Assembly (NCBI GenBank): GCA_017394865.1
Contig: JAFPWT010000017.1
Span: 95,738 to 159,737 of the forward strand
Origin: Bacteroidales bacterium
Lineage (GTDB): Bacteria; Bacteroidota; Bacteroidia; Bacteroidales; F082
DNA length: 64,000 bases
Direction of reading: 5' to 3'
The position numbers were made by a program, and so were the translations under genes. Shown piece after piece: positions 15,560-23,399 of the stretch (position 1 is its first letter; the number at the start of each line of letters is the position of its first letter). A model generated the notes under the pieces. It ran no database searches. It was not told the origin of the DNA and saw nothing but the letters and a program-made list of their open reading frames with translations.

Positions 15560-16909
15560 TTATAATTCATCAATAATTTGTTCAAAGCTCCTTTCGTCGG
15601 TGAGTCCGTTCATCTTTTCCTGCTTGATGCGTGATTTGCGGCGAGCATAGGAGGCGGTCTGTTGGTTCATCAGGATGGCGATGACCTGATTGCTGAAGCC
15701 TTGTTTGGAGAGGCAGCAGATTTGGAGGTCGCCTTGGGTGAGGGTGGGATATTTGGCGAGTAGCCGTTGGGTGAAGCCGCCATGTAGCTTGTCGACAAGT
15801 TCAATGAAATCTTCCCATTCACCATCGTTGAGGTTGAAGTCGAGGGTTGAGGCGGTAACCTGTTCGGTAAGTGCCAGAGCGGTGACATATACCTTGTTTT
15901 TCTTCAAGGCTAATTCCTGCTCGTTTTTCATCTCCTCGGTCTTCAGTTTGGCACTCAGCGTTTTCTGTCGCAGCAGCAAAAGCACCACCGTCAGAATCAC
16001 CAGCAAAGCACCCACAAGCAGACTCCAATAGAGGCGACTTGTCCTTCGTTTCGCTTCCATCTCGTACTTCTGCCATTGCAAGTCGTAATCAGCCTTGATG
16101 CGCTCCACTTCGCTGCTGCGGAACTCCTGATCGGCCTGCATCATATTTTCGCTGTACAACTCGTGACATTCCAATGCATTCGGATAATCGCCCGCCAGTT
16201 GATACAACTGATACAGTCCTTCATAAGCCGACCTGCGGACTCCGGCTTTCGGACTTTGAGTCGCCTCTTGAAGATGGATGAAAGCGAGACTGTCCTCCGT
16301 CAGATAGTAATGCGCAAGGCCGACGACCAGATGGCAGAAACCTGGATCGGCACCGCCGTTTAAAGCTTTGGTAGCATCCTCAATGGCTTGGTTATAATCA
16401 CCGCTTTCCAGATAAAGGTCGTGGCTGGTTTCCATCAGCAGCTCATTAAGGGAAGTCGTATCATGAAGATTTTCGGCCAACTGAATAGCTTCGTTGTAAT
16501 AGGTTTGGGCTTCTTGGATGCGTTGCATGGAGGCCGTCACCCGACCGCAATTTTGCAAGGCTTTCATCAGCAAATCTGGCTCGTCCAACTCGCGGAGCAG
16601 GGCCACGGCATCAAGATGCAGTTCAAGGGCTTCATCGCTCAGTCCATGTTTCCAGTACATAGTACCCAAGTTATCCTCGATTTGGGCCTTCTGTCGTTTT
16701 ACTTCGGAACGTTGTTGGTCACAGCGGTTGACGGCCAGCAAGGCATTACTAAACGATTCCGCGGCCGCTTCGGTGTTTCTTGCGGCACGTTGCTCCTGCC
16801 CTTCTTGGAAGCATGTCTCGGCTTCCTTTATGGCACGGGTCTCCTGACGGCAGGCGGTCAAGCCTGCCGTCAGTGCCAGCGTCACTATGAAGAGCAAAAC
16901 TTTTCTCAT
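15560..16909 (-). CDS. Membrane TPR regulator with C-terminal HTH, copy 1
   Basis: This 449-residue protein has a lipoprotein-type signal (LTAC at about 17-20), TPR helices (about 25-265), one membrane helix (about 288-311, LYWSLLVGALLVILTVVLLLL), a coiled coil, and a C-terminal HTH of the LuxR/GerE-like kind seen in Bacteroidota TPR regulators (PTLTQGDLQICCLSKQGFSN, ILMNQQTASYARRKSRIKQE). The layout implies a periplasmic TPR sensor and a cytoplasmic DNA-binding end. Its start overlaps the stop of the upstream LRR gene by 4 bases (ATGA), and the next LRR gene follows 12 bases later. The paralogue is at 21859-23211. It likely controls its own neighbours. Confidence 0.8.
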   Translation of the reverse strand: MRKVLLFIVTLALTAGLTACRQETRAIKEAETCFQEGQEQRAARNTEAAAESFSNALLAVNRCDQQRSEVKRQKAQIEDNLGTMYWKHGLSDEALELHLDAVALLRELDEPDLLMKALQNCGRVTASMQRIQEAQTYYNEAIQLAENLHDTTSLNELLMETSHDLYLESGDYNQAIEDATKALNGGADPGFCHLVVGLAHYYLTEDSLAFIHLQEATQSPKAGVRRSAYEGLYQLYQLAGDYPNALECHELYSENMMQADQEFRSSEVERIKADYDLQWQKYEMEAKRRTSRLYWSLLVGALLVILTVVLLLLRQKTLSAKLKTEEMKNEQELALKKNKVYVTALALTEQVTASTLDFNLNDGEWEDFIELVDKLHGGFTQRLLAKYPTLTQGDLQICCLSKQGFSNQVIAILMNQQTASYARRKSRIKQEKMNGLTDERSFEQIIDEL

Positions 16910-18753
16910 TGTTTGGTGAATTTCAGAGTTTGGTCACCGAGGGTGATGAAATACAGGCCGGTGGGCAACATGGAGACATCGATGGTTTTAGTGACCGTAC
17001 CAGACAATAAGGTTTGTCCCATGATATTGGTGATACGGTATTCCAACGGTAGAAACGCATCCTGGCACGTCTCAACATACAGCAGGCCGGTGGTCGGATT
17101 AGGATAGATCCGAATGTTGTTGGCGAGGTCGGTTTCATCGACACCGTGATGATGTTGTTCATACACCTCGTCGCAGTCTTTGTCACCGTATTGGAAAACA
17201 AGATTCTCATCCTGCCAGAAGCAGCGGATGCCTTCCACGCGGTAGCCTTTATCTTGATTCATCAGCTTTTCAGGGAAAAAGCTGGTGAGATGGCCAACGC
17301 CGCACACGATGTCTCCACTGAAAAGATGGTCGGAATCGCTCACACGGAGCATTTTGTAGGTCTTGCCATCATACTCATAATTGCCCACGGCATCCACATG
17401 CATGACGATGCTTTTCGCTCCCACCTTGATCTCCCATTCGTCGCCAACCTCGGCGGTAAGGTCATAAAGCACAGTGAACTCCTGCAATTCCTTGTTCCAC
17501 CAATATACGACGCCTTCGCGTTCAAAAAGGCACTCGCGGGTGACTTCGGTTTGACCACTTTTGTCGTAAATCTGGTTAGTTCGCACGACAATCTTGGTTC
17601 TCTCGTTATTGATGGTAGTGTCGCCGACGCATTGTAGATATTGGTAGGTGATGCTGCCATTATCGTTGAGGATTTCGTAATACCATTCGCCATCATAGTA
17701 AGTTTCTAGTTCGATGAATTGATGAAAATAACTCCAACCGGGAGCTGTTTTGTATGCATTGATCGAGCCTCTCGGAATATAAACAGGAATATTCGTGTCA
17801 ACATTATAAAAACTGTTATGGTAATATAATCCAGATTCTGCCTCGAAAACAGCTGTCGGCGGCACTGATGATCGTGATGTAATAGAAGTTAAATTCAAGC
17901 ATCCTAATGCCTTGTCGCCAATATATGAAACGGATGATGGCAGCGTGATGCTAAACAACGAATCGCATCTTAAGAAAGCACCGTCCTCCAATCGCTCAAC
18001 GGAATTGGGAAGAATGATGTGTTTCCCCGAAGAAGAAAAAGCACCTGATGCAATACTGGTTACACCAAAAGGAATGTTTGTGTTTTTGCACCCCAAAAAA
18101 AGGGTGTTTGTTGCAGTTTCGATCAGCGCGTTGCAGTGATTACGGCTATCATAAACAGGATTTGCGTCATCAACCTCTATGGATCGTAATTGCCTGCACC
18201 CAGAAAAAGCAGTCTGTTTAATGCTTATAACTCCAGCTGGAATATGGATCGCCGTGATGCCACTATCTTTAAAAACCGTTGATTTCAACTCCGTAATTTG
18301 TGCCGGAATAGTGATCGGTTCAAGGAGTTGATAACAGTAGTAAAACGTGTTACTACCTAAATCAATCAAGGTTTCCGGAAATGCTGATATATGGGCCAAT
18401 CTTGTACATTGTCCAAAAGCACCGTTGCAGATTCTTTCAAGCGAATCGCTAAAAACCACTGAAGTAAGGCTGTCGCAAAAAAAGAAAGTGCCGTTATTTA
18501 TCTGAGTAACCGTATAGATAGTATCGTTATATGCTACGGTTGTGGGAATGATTAGATCTCCTATGGGTTTGGGATGTTCAGCGTATTCATGACTTGGATA
18601 CGTAACCATTACTTTTTGAGATTCGCCCAACAACTTCTTGAAATATAATCGTTGTCCCGATTCGCATATTGCAGAAAAATCATAAAGGGGCTGCTGGGCA
18701 AAACCACACCAAGCCATCATTAAGAATAGGGTAAGAAAAACGATTTTTTTCAT
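16906..18753 (-). CDS. T9SS-exported leucine-rich-repeat protein
   Basis: This 615-residue protein has a signal peptide (1-19), then a region similar to the start of the 12803 gene (YDFSAICESGQRLYFKKL), about eight LRR_5/BspA-type repeats (about 75-330, for example FSDSLERICNGAFGQCTRL), the shared region starting GEWYYEILNDNG (about 350-525) and a T9SS sorting domain (IRIYPNPTTGLLYVE, EYRITNIMGQTLLSG, FITLGDQTLKFTKQ). It is the first gene of a three-gene unit: LRR protein, TPR regulator, LRR protein. A promoter with a good -33/-7 pair lies at 18780-18814. A palindromic element at 17049-17076 sits inside the sorting domain. Confidence 0.86.
   Translation of the reverse strand: MKKIVFLTLFLMMAWCGFAQQPLYDFSAICESGQRLYFKKLLGESQKVMVTYPSHEYAEHPKPIGDLIIPTTVAYNDTIYTVTQINNGTFFFCDSLTSVVFSDSLERICNGAFGQCTRLAHISAFPETLIDLGSNTFYYCYQLLEPITIPAQITELKSTVFKDSGITAIHIPAGVISIKQTAFSGCRQLRSIEVDDANPVYDSRNHCNALIETATNTLFLGCKNTNIPFGVTSIASGAFSSSGKHIILPNSVERLEDGAFLRCDSLFSITLPSSVSYIGDKALGCLNLTSITSRSSVPPTAVFEAESGLYYHNSFYNVDTNIPVYIPRGSINAYKTAPGWSYFHQFIELETYYDGEWYYEILNDNGSITYQYLQCVGDTTINNERTKIVVRTNQIYDKSGQTEVTRECLFEREGVVYWWNKELQEFTVLYDLTAEVGDEWEIKVGAKSIVMHVDAVGNYEYDGKTYKMLRVSDSDHLFSGDIVCGVGHLTSFFPEKLMNQDKGYRVEGIRCFWQDENLVFQYGDKDCDEVYEQHHHGVDETDLANNIRIYPNPTTGLLYVETCQDAFLPLEYRITNIMGQTLLSGTVTKTIDVSMLPTGLYFITLGDQTLKFTKQ
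17049..17076. repeat. 28-bp palindromic element, copy 2 (diverged)
   Basis: It starts GTAGAAACGC and ends CACGTCTCAAC, the same length and outline as copy 1 with about five changes. It lies in frame after the first sorting-domain strand (GLLYVE) and encodes ETCQDAFL before LPLEYRITN. Confidence 0.65.
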
Positions 18754-18779
18754 GGTATGCGTATTTTTGATTGCTGTTG

Positions 18780-18827
18780 CAAAGATACAGTCAAAAAGAA
18801 GCCCTTGTCAAGGGGTGACAGGGGCTT
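18780..18827 (-). promoter_or_regulatory. Promoter of the LRR-regulator-LRR unit, with inverted repeat
   Basis: On the minus strand TTGACA (18807-18812 region) is followed 18 bases later by the -7 element TATCTTTG (18780-18787). The -33 side lies inside an inverted repeat (AAGCCCTTGTCA at 18799-18810, near-complement at 18816-18827) that may be an operator. The 11-base word CTTGTCAAGGG (plus strand, 18804-18814) recurs at the same distance in the promoter of the second regulator gene. Confidence 0.6.
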
Positions 18828-18942
18828 GTCTATCTGTTTGGAATAGTGAAATTTTTTAATTATTTGTTAATCAATAACTTAATAATTGTCTTGTCCATGG
18901 TTTGTCTATTAGACACTTGGGGGTACAACGATTTTTGATATT

Positions 18943-18985
18943 TCACAATGTTGTGATTCACAAAGTTGTGAAACACAGGTTTGTG
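18943..18985. repeat. Three tandem palindromes with 15-bp spacing
   Basis: TCACAATGTTGTGA, TCACAAAGTTGTGA and CACAGGTTTGTG lie one after another with a 15-bp period in the gap between the BNR gene stop and the next promoter. Each unit is a near-perfect palindrome. A worn pair of the same type is at 12261-12290. Confidence 0.75.
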
Positions 18986-18996
18986 AATAATATAAA

Positions 18997-21852
18997 TTAT
19001 TGATTTACAATTATTTTAATTGTTGAATTTTGAATTTTTAAGAGATAAAAACCATTGGATAAAGTAGAAACGTCGATGGTTTGCCCCTCGAGGACACCCG
19101 ATAAAAGGGTTTGGCCTAGCAGGTTGGTGATACGGTATTCCATCGGTAGAAACGTGGCGCGCTGCGTCTCTACATGTAACAGGCCATTGCTCGGGTTGGG
19201 ATAGATCGTAAACGATGCCTCGGGGTTCTCGTCCACATCGTGATATTCGTAATAAACGGCATCGCAGTCCTCCTCGCCCATGGTGAGGATCAAGTCGCCG
19301 TCCTGCCAGAAGCAGCGCAAGCCGTCTACCTCATAATCCTTGGCGATGGGGCTCTCCGGGAAGAAACGGTTCTGATGGCCGATGCCGCAGATGATGTCGC
19401 CGGTAAACAGACCACTCACATCACTCACACTCAACACCCGATAGGGCTGACTCTTGAAGGTGACCATCTGCGCTGCGTCCACATGGACCGTGATGCTGAA
19501 CCATCCTCCGTTGATCTCCCATTCATCGCCCACCTCGGCACCAAAGTCATAAAGCAAGGTGAAATCCTCGAGGTCCTTGTTCCACCAATAGATTTTGTCG
19601 CCGTCCTCGTAGATGTATTCCTGATCCACCCACTGCTCCTTGTCGTACATCGTGTTGGTCTCCACAAGGATCTTGGTCCGTCTGCTATTGATGACGGTAT
19701 CCGAAGCGTATTCGAGATGCTGGTAGGTAATGTCGCCCGTCAGATGCTTGATTTCATAATACCATTCGGTGCCGCGAGGGAAGATTTCATTCACAGGTTC
19801 CACTTCGGTGATATTGATACGGTAATAGTAATTCAAATCGTAATCCAACATCATTTTTGACGTGAACGTCGCCCTGATTTCCTGACCATTGACATAAACG
19901 GTATCGTTCCCTACGAGGAACCATTCCCCAGCATCATAGTCTTGTTCGTTTTCAAGATAATATCTCCTGCCATTCGCCATAAAGGCGAGCTCCATTCCTG
20001 GTAAAGGGATGTATCCAGTGTGTGGCATAGGAGCATCAACAATGGTTCCCGTCAAGGTGGTTTCCTCGTCGGTGTCCATCTCCACTAATTCGACGACATT
20101 CACCTCATCGCCGGGCATATCATAACGGAAGTGCCGTATTCCTTTGATATCAACATGCATGCCTTCCCTGAATATGTCGTTGTTGATGAACGTGTCTTTG
20201 TAAAGTTGGCCGTTGCGCATCAGATAATGAGGAACAACCAAGCTGGAAGGAAGTACGGTCAAAAAATGCTGATTCTCGTCTTCCTCACAAGGACAGGAAA
20301 GACATGGCGGATCCCAAAAATCCGTGGTAAGTGTACCTTCTATTTGGTAGTTGTAATCCATAAATGATTGAATATCAGTTAATTCCATACTATTATACGA
20401 AACAGCGTATTGGTTCATCTGGATACCGCAATGTCCAATGAAGGTACGAGGCAAACATCCCGCATTTAATGTCACGCCATTGAAGGTAAGCGGAAATTCC
20501 TGTTGCTCACCATTAATGGTAATGTAATAAGTTTGATAAGGAGGATTATTAGTTGTGATCATCACTTTGTTATCTTCCCAGTTTTCTTCAAGCGTCGCAG
20601 TGATGGCATCGTTATAATGTGCTGTAGTTTGCTGGATATCCAGCACATTTTGCGAATCTCCCACATAGTCATGCATCTCTTTGATGGTTCCAAACGCACC
20701 GATAGTGGCACCCATAGGGATGGTGTCATAACGCACGATAAGTCTGCTCAAATCGGTGGGATTTGGGCGAAAACCGTCTACCGTCACGGGATAGATGTGA
20801 TCGTCATCCACCCTGATTGCCTGTCCTGCACCGTGTGGATAATTTCCAAAGGCAAAAGCATCTGGTAAAACAACGACTTCGCCTTCAATGTAATGAATGT
20901 CGTTGGTATTGAATACGCTTTTCATGCGAACACCATGACCGCCAAAATACAAATGTCCGTCGCGGCCTTTATAAATGGAGCCATCTCCCAAACCGCCTGG
21001 AGCAGGAGAATAGAGCGGCAAGGCTTCGCCATATTCATAAAAAGTTTGACCGTGATCGGCGGAATAGCGCAACACCGTGTAATCGTAATCACTATTGCCA
21101 CCCACATTGTGAAGGTCATAAACGATGCCGTTATCGGCAATAGTGAATCGCCTGTCGGGCACGAGATAGAAGCCAGGGTGGTGATGATATTGTCCGCCAC
21201 CGCCTGTCACCACGTTACCTTCGGGATCCAGTTCCATGTGGTAAATCATTTGGATTTCTAACATCAAAGTCCAGTTTTCAACATTGTCAAAAGTAGTGGT
21301 GTAGATGCCCATCTCATAAATTGGGACAGGATTACAAGTGCTTATAAAAACGTTTCCCTCATGGTCGGCGAGAATGCAACTAATCTCATTGTCGCCAACG
21401 AAATCGATGGTTGTTTCGTTCCACGAATCGCCCCCGTCCAAGGTCCAAAAAACCTTGTCATGGTTTGCCATAACAATGGTGTCGTTGGATAGTGAATACA
21501 TTCCATCTACCCAATTGGTAGAGATGCCTGAGGACTGTTCCTGCCAGGTGTTACCATTGTTGTCGGAATAATAGAGCCTATGGTTGTTCATGTTGAAAAT
21601 GAAGATGCGGTTATTGTCATTGATGATGAAATGTTTTGAGCTGACATAACTCAAATCGTAGTTCAATTCCCATGTTGCACCTTCATCCTGCGAGCGATGG
21701 AGGCCGCTATAGCCCCAGTTGCTAAAAATGCTGCCGTCGGCGGAGACCCCGAGGAATTCGCCTTCCATTTCAATTGGCTTCCAAATGTTTTGCGCCGTCA
21801 GCGGAGCGAGAAGGCCGAGGCAAAGGAGGAGGATAAAAGATAATTTTTTCAT
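18997..21852 (-). CDS. T9SS-exported protein with BNR/sortilin-like repeats
   Basis: This 951-residue protein has a signal peptide (1-20), then beta-propeller-like BNR repeats (HRSQDEGATWE near 52, YSDNNGNTWQE near 90, WTLDGGDSWNE near 132), a long beta-rich middle with a DPPCLSCPCEEDE cysteine cluster (about 520), the shared region starting EWYYEIKHLTGD (about 700-875, contains IYWWNKDLEDF), and a T9SS sorting domain (FTIYPNPSNGLLHVE, EYRITNLLGQTLLSG, FYLLKIQNS). It starts 6 bases after the stop of the second TPR regulator, so the two are one unit. A palindromic element at 19146-19173 lies within the sorting domain. Confidence 0.85.
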   Translation of the reverse strand: MKKLSFILLLCLGLLAPLTAQNIWKPIEMEGEFLGVSADGSIFSNWGYSGLHRSQDEGATWELNYDLSYVSSKHFIINDNNRIFIFNMNNHRLYYSDNNGNTWQEQSSGISTNWVDGMYSLSNDTIVMANHDKVFWTLDGGDSWNETTIDFVGDNEISCILADHEGNVFISTCNPVPIYEMGIYTTTFDNVENWTLMLEIQMIYHMELDPEGNVVTGGGGQYHHHPGFYLVPDRRFTIADNGIVYDLHNVGGNSDYDYTVLRYSADHGQTFYEYGEALPLYSPAPGGLGDGSIYKGRDGHLYFGGHGVRMKSVFNTNDIHYIEGEVVVLPDAFAFGNYPHGAGQAIRVDDDHIYPVTVDGFRPNPTDLSRLIVRYDTIPMGATIGAFGTIKEMHDYVGDSQNVLDIQQTTAHYNDAITATLEENWEDNKVMITTNNPPYQTYYITINGEQQEFPLTFNGVTLNAGCLPRTFIGHCGIQMNQYAVSYNSMELTDIQSFMDYNYQIEGTLTTDFWDPPCLSCPCEEDENQHFLTVLPSSLVVPHYLMRNGQLYKDTFINNDIFREGMHVDIKGIRHFRYDMPGDEVNVVELVEMDTDEETTLTGTIVDAPMPHTGYIPLPGMELAFMANGRRYYLENEQDYDAGEWFLVGNDTVYVNGQEIRATFTSKMMLDYDLNYYYRINITEVEPVNEIFPRGTEWYYEIKHLTGDITYQHLEYASDTVINSRRTKILVETNTMYDKEQWVDQEYIYEDGDKIYWWNKDLEDFTLLYDFGAEVGDEWEINGGWFSITVHVDAAQMVTFKSQPYRVLSVSDVSGLFTGDIICGIGHQNRFFPESPIAKDYEVDGLRCFWQDGDLILTMGEEDCDAVYYEYHDVDENPEASFTIYPNPSNGLLHVETQRATFLPMEYRITNLLGQTLLSGVLEGQTIDVSTLSNGFYLLKIQNSTIKIIVNQ
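19146..19173. repeat. 28-bp palindromic element, copy 3 (diverged)
   Basis: It begins GTAGAAACGTGG and ends GCGTCTCTAC. It sits in frame after GLLHVE and encodes ETQRATFL before LPMEYRITN, the same place as copy 2 and a different place from copy 1. Confidence 0.65.
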
Positions 21853-21858
21853 AACGGT

Positions 21859-23211
21859 TTATATTTCATTGATTATTTCTTCAAAACTACGGTCATCATT
21901 AGCGCCATTCATCTTTTCTTGTTTGATGCGATACTTGCGACGGGCGTAACTATTGGTCTGCAGGTTCATCATGATGGAAATCACCTGGTTGCTAAAACCC
22001 TGTCGGGAGAGGCTGCAAATCTGCAAGTCGGTCTTGGTCAAGGTGGGATAACGCTCCAAGAGTTTCTTGGTGAAGTCGCTGTAAACCAAGTCGATCAACT
22101 CCAGATAGTCGTTCCACTCCGATGCTTCGAGATTAAAGTCGACGGTGCTTACCGTGATTTGCTCCGTGAGAGCCAGGGCGGTTACAAAGACTTTGTTTTT
22201 CTTCAAGGCTGTTTCGAATTGCCGCTGGTTCTCCTCGTCCATCAACTTGTTTTTCAAGGTTTTCTGTCGCAACAGCAAGAGCGTCAGCACCAGGACCACA
22301 ACCAGAACACCTACTATCAAACAGAAATAGATGGTCTTGATCTTTTGATCCGCTTGCAAAGCGTTTTTCTGCGCTTGCAATTCATAGTCCTTTTGGATGC
22401 GTTGCACGGCTTCGCTGTGCTGTTCCCCGTGGGCTTGCATCATGTTTTCGTTGAAAAGTCTGAAGTTTTCCAAGGCTTCCGGATACTTGCCTTGCAACTC
22501 ATCAATCAGATACAGGCCTTGATAGGCCGACATCCTGACACCGGCTTTCCCGCTTTGGGTCGCCAGAGTAAGGTGTTCGATGGCCTGGGCATCGTTCTCC
22601 ATATAATAATAAGCCATGCCAAGGGTCAGGTGGCAGAGGTCGGGTCGGGCGCCGCCTTCCAACGCTTTCGTCACCCCTTCAATGACTTTCTCGTATTCAC
22701 CTTCTTCCATATAGACATCGCGACACAGCTCCAGCAGAACATCCATTGACGACTGCTTATTTTTCTGGGTTTGAGCGAGTTGAAGGGCTTCTTCGTAGTA
22801 TTGCCGGGCTTCTTCCACACGATGTAACGAAGCAGCCACCCTACCAGCATTTTGCAAAGCATTCGTCAACGCCATCGAACCTGGCATCGTGCGGAAAATC
22901 TCGATGGCATCCAGATGAAGGCTAAGCGCTTCCTCCTTCAAGCCGTTTTTCCAATACCGGGTACCGAGTTGATCTTCGATCAGCGCTTTCAGTCGACGCA
23001 CTTCAGGATGGTCGGGGTTGCAACGGTCGAGCACTAAAAGGGCTTCGCTATAGGTCTCGGCAGCTGCTACGGAGTTCTCGGGCGACAACTCCAGACCTTG
23101 TTCATACAAAGACCGAGCCTTTTCCAACTGCCTTGAATTGGATTGACAGGCGGCAAAAAGGATGGCCGCCAGAAGAATCAAAAGCGTAATATGAGGCTTC
23201 GACCTAAGCAT
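21859..23211 (-). CDS. Membrane TPR regulator with C-terminal HTH, copy 2
   Basis: This 450-residue protein is collinear with the regulator at 15560-16909: lipoprotein-type signal (FAAC), TPR helices (about 30-275), a membrane helix (about 291-314, IYFCLIVGVLVVVLVLTLLLL), a coiled coil, and the HTH end (PTLTKTDLQICSLSRQGFSN, IMMNLQTNSYARRKYRIKQE). It controls the unit it heads, with the BNR protein following after 6 bases. The -7 element ends only 4 bases before the ATG, so the mRNA may be leaderless, or translation may start further in. Likely senses an envelope cue through the TPR part. Confidence 0.8.
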   Translation of the reverse strand: MLRSKPHITLLILLAAILFAACQSNSRQLEKARSLYEQGLELSPENSVAAAETYSEALLVLDRCNPDHPEVRRLKALIEDQLGTRYWKNGLKEEALSLHLDAIEIFRTMPGSMALTNALQNAGRVAASLHRVEEARQYYEEALQLAQTQKNKQSSMDVLLELCRDVYMEEGEYEKVIEGVTKALEGGARPDLCHLTLGMAYYYMENDAQAIEHLTLATQSGKAGVRMSAYQGLYLIDELQGKYPEALENFRLFNENMMQAHGEQHSEAVQRIQKDYELQAQKNALQADQKIKTIYFCLIVGVLVVVLVLTLLLLRQKTLKNKLMDEENQRQFETALKKNKVFVTALALTEQITVSTVDFNLEASEWNDYLELIDLVYSDFTKKLLERYPTLTKTDLQICSLSRQGFSNQVISIMMNLQTNSYARRKYRIKQEKMNGANDDRSFEEIINEI

Positions 23212-23215
23212 GTTG

Positions 23216-23249
23216 CAAAGTTAGGTTCGAAAAAAAGTCTTGTCAAGGG
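23216..23249 (-). promoter_or_regulatory. Promoter of the second TPR regulator unit
   Basis: TAACTTTG (23216-23223, minus strand) is the -7 element; TTGACA lies 17 bases upstream. The word CTTGTCAAGGG (plus strand, 23239-23249) matches the one in the other module's promoter at the same distance. Confidence 0.6.
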
Positions 23250-23332
23250 TTTGGGAGGCCATCGCTATCAATAAGTCACAAAATTAAATTATAACTTATT
23301 GATAATCAATATTTCCAAAAAACGGTTAGCTA

Positions 23333-23348
23333 TGTGATAGCTATCACA
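23333..23348. promoter_or_regulatory. Perfect 16-bp palindrome, Crp/Fnr-type (TGTGA-N6-TCACA)
   Basis: TGTGATAGCTATCACA is self-complementary over all 16 bases and matches the symmetric site bound by Crp/Fnr-family regulators. It lies about 110 bases upstream of the second TPR regulator's -7 element and touches the glyS terminator. A regulatory site for the regulator gene is plausible; it could also be chance. Confidence 0.4.
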
Positions 23349-23374
23349 AAAAGCCCAGGGCGTTGCCCTGGGCT
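23345..23374 (-). terminator. Intrinsic terminator after glyS
   Basis: AGCCCAGGGC (23352-23361) pairs perfectly with GCCCTGGGCT (23365-23374). On the minus strand the stem is followed by TTTTTG. It lies 26 bases after the glyS stop. Confidence 0.85.
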
Positions 23375-23399
23375 ATGGGAATTTTGCCCCTGCGGGGGA

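Noticed and set aside
23375-23399. Second hairpin (CCCCTGCGGGG) after glyS
   Set aside because: Stem of only 4 bp and no T-run on either side; the stronger terminator is at 23345-23374.
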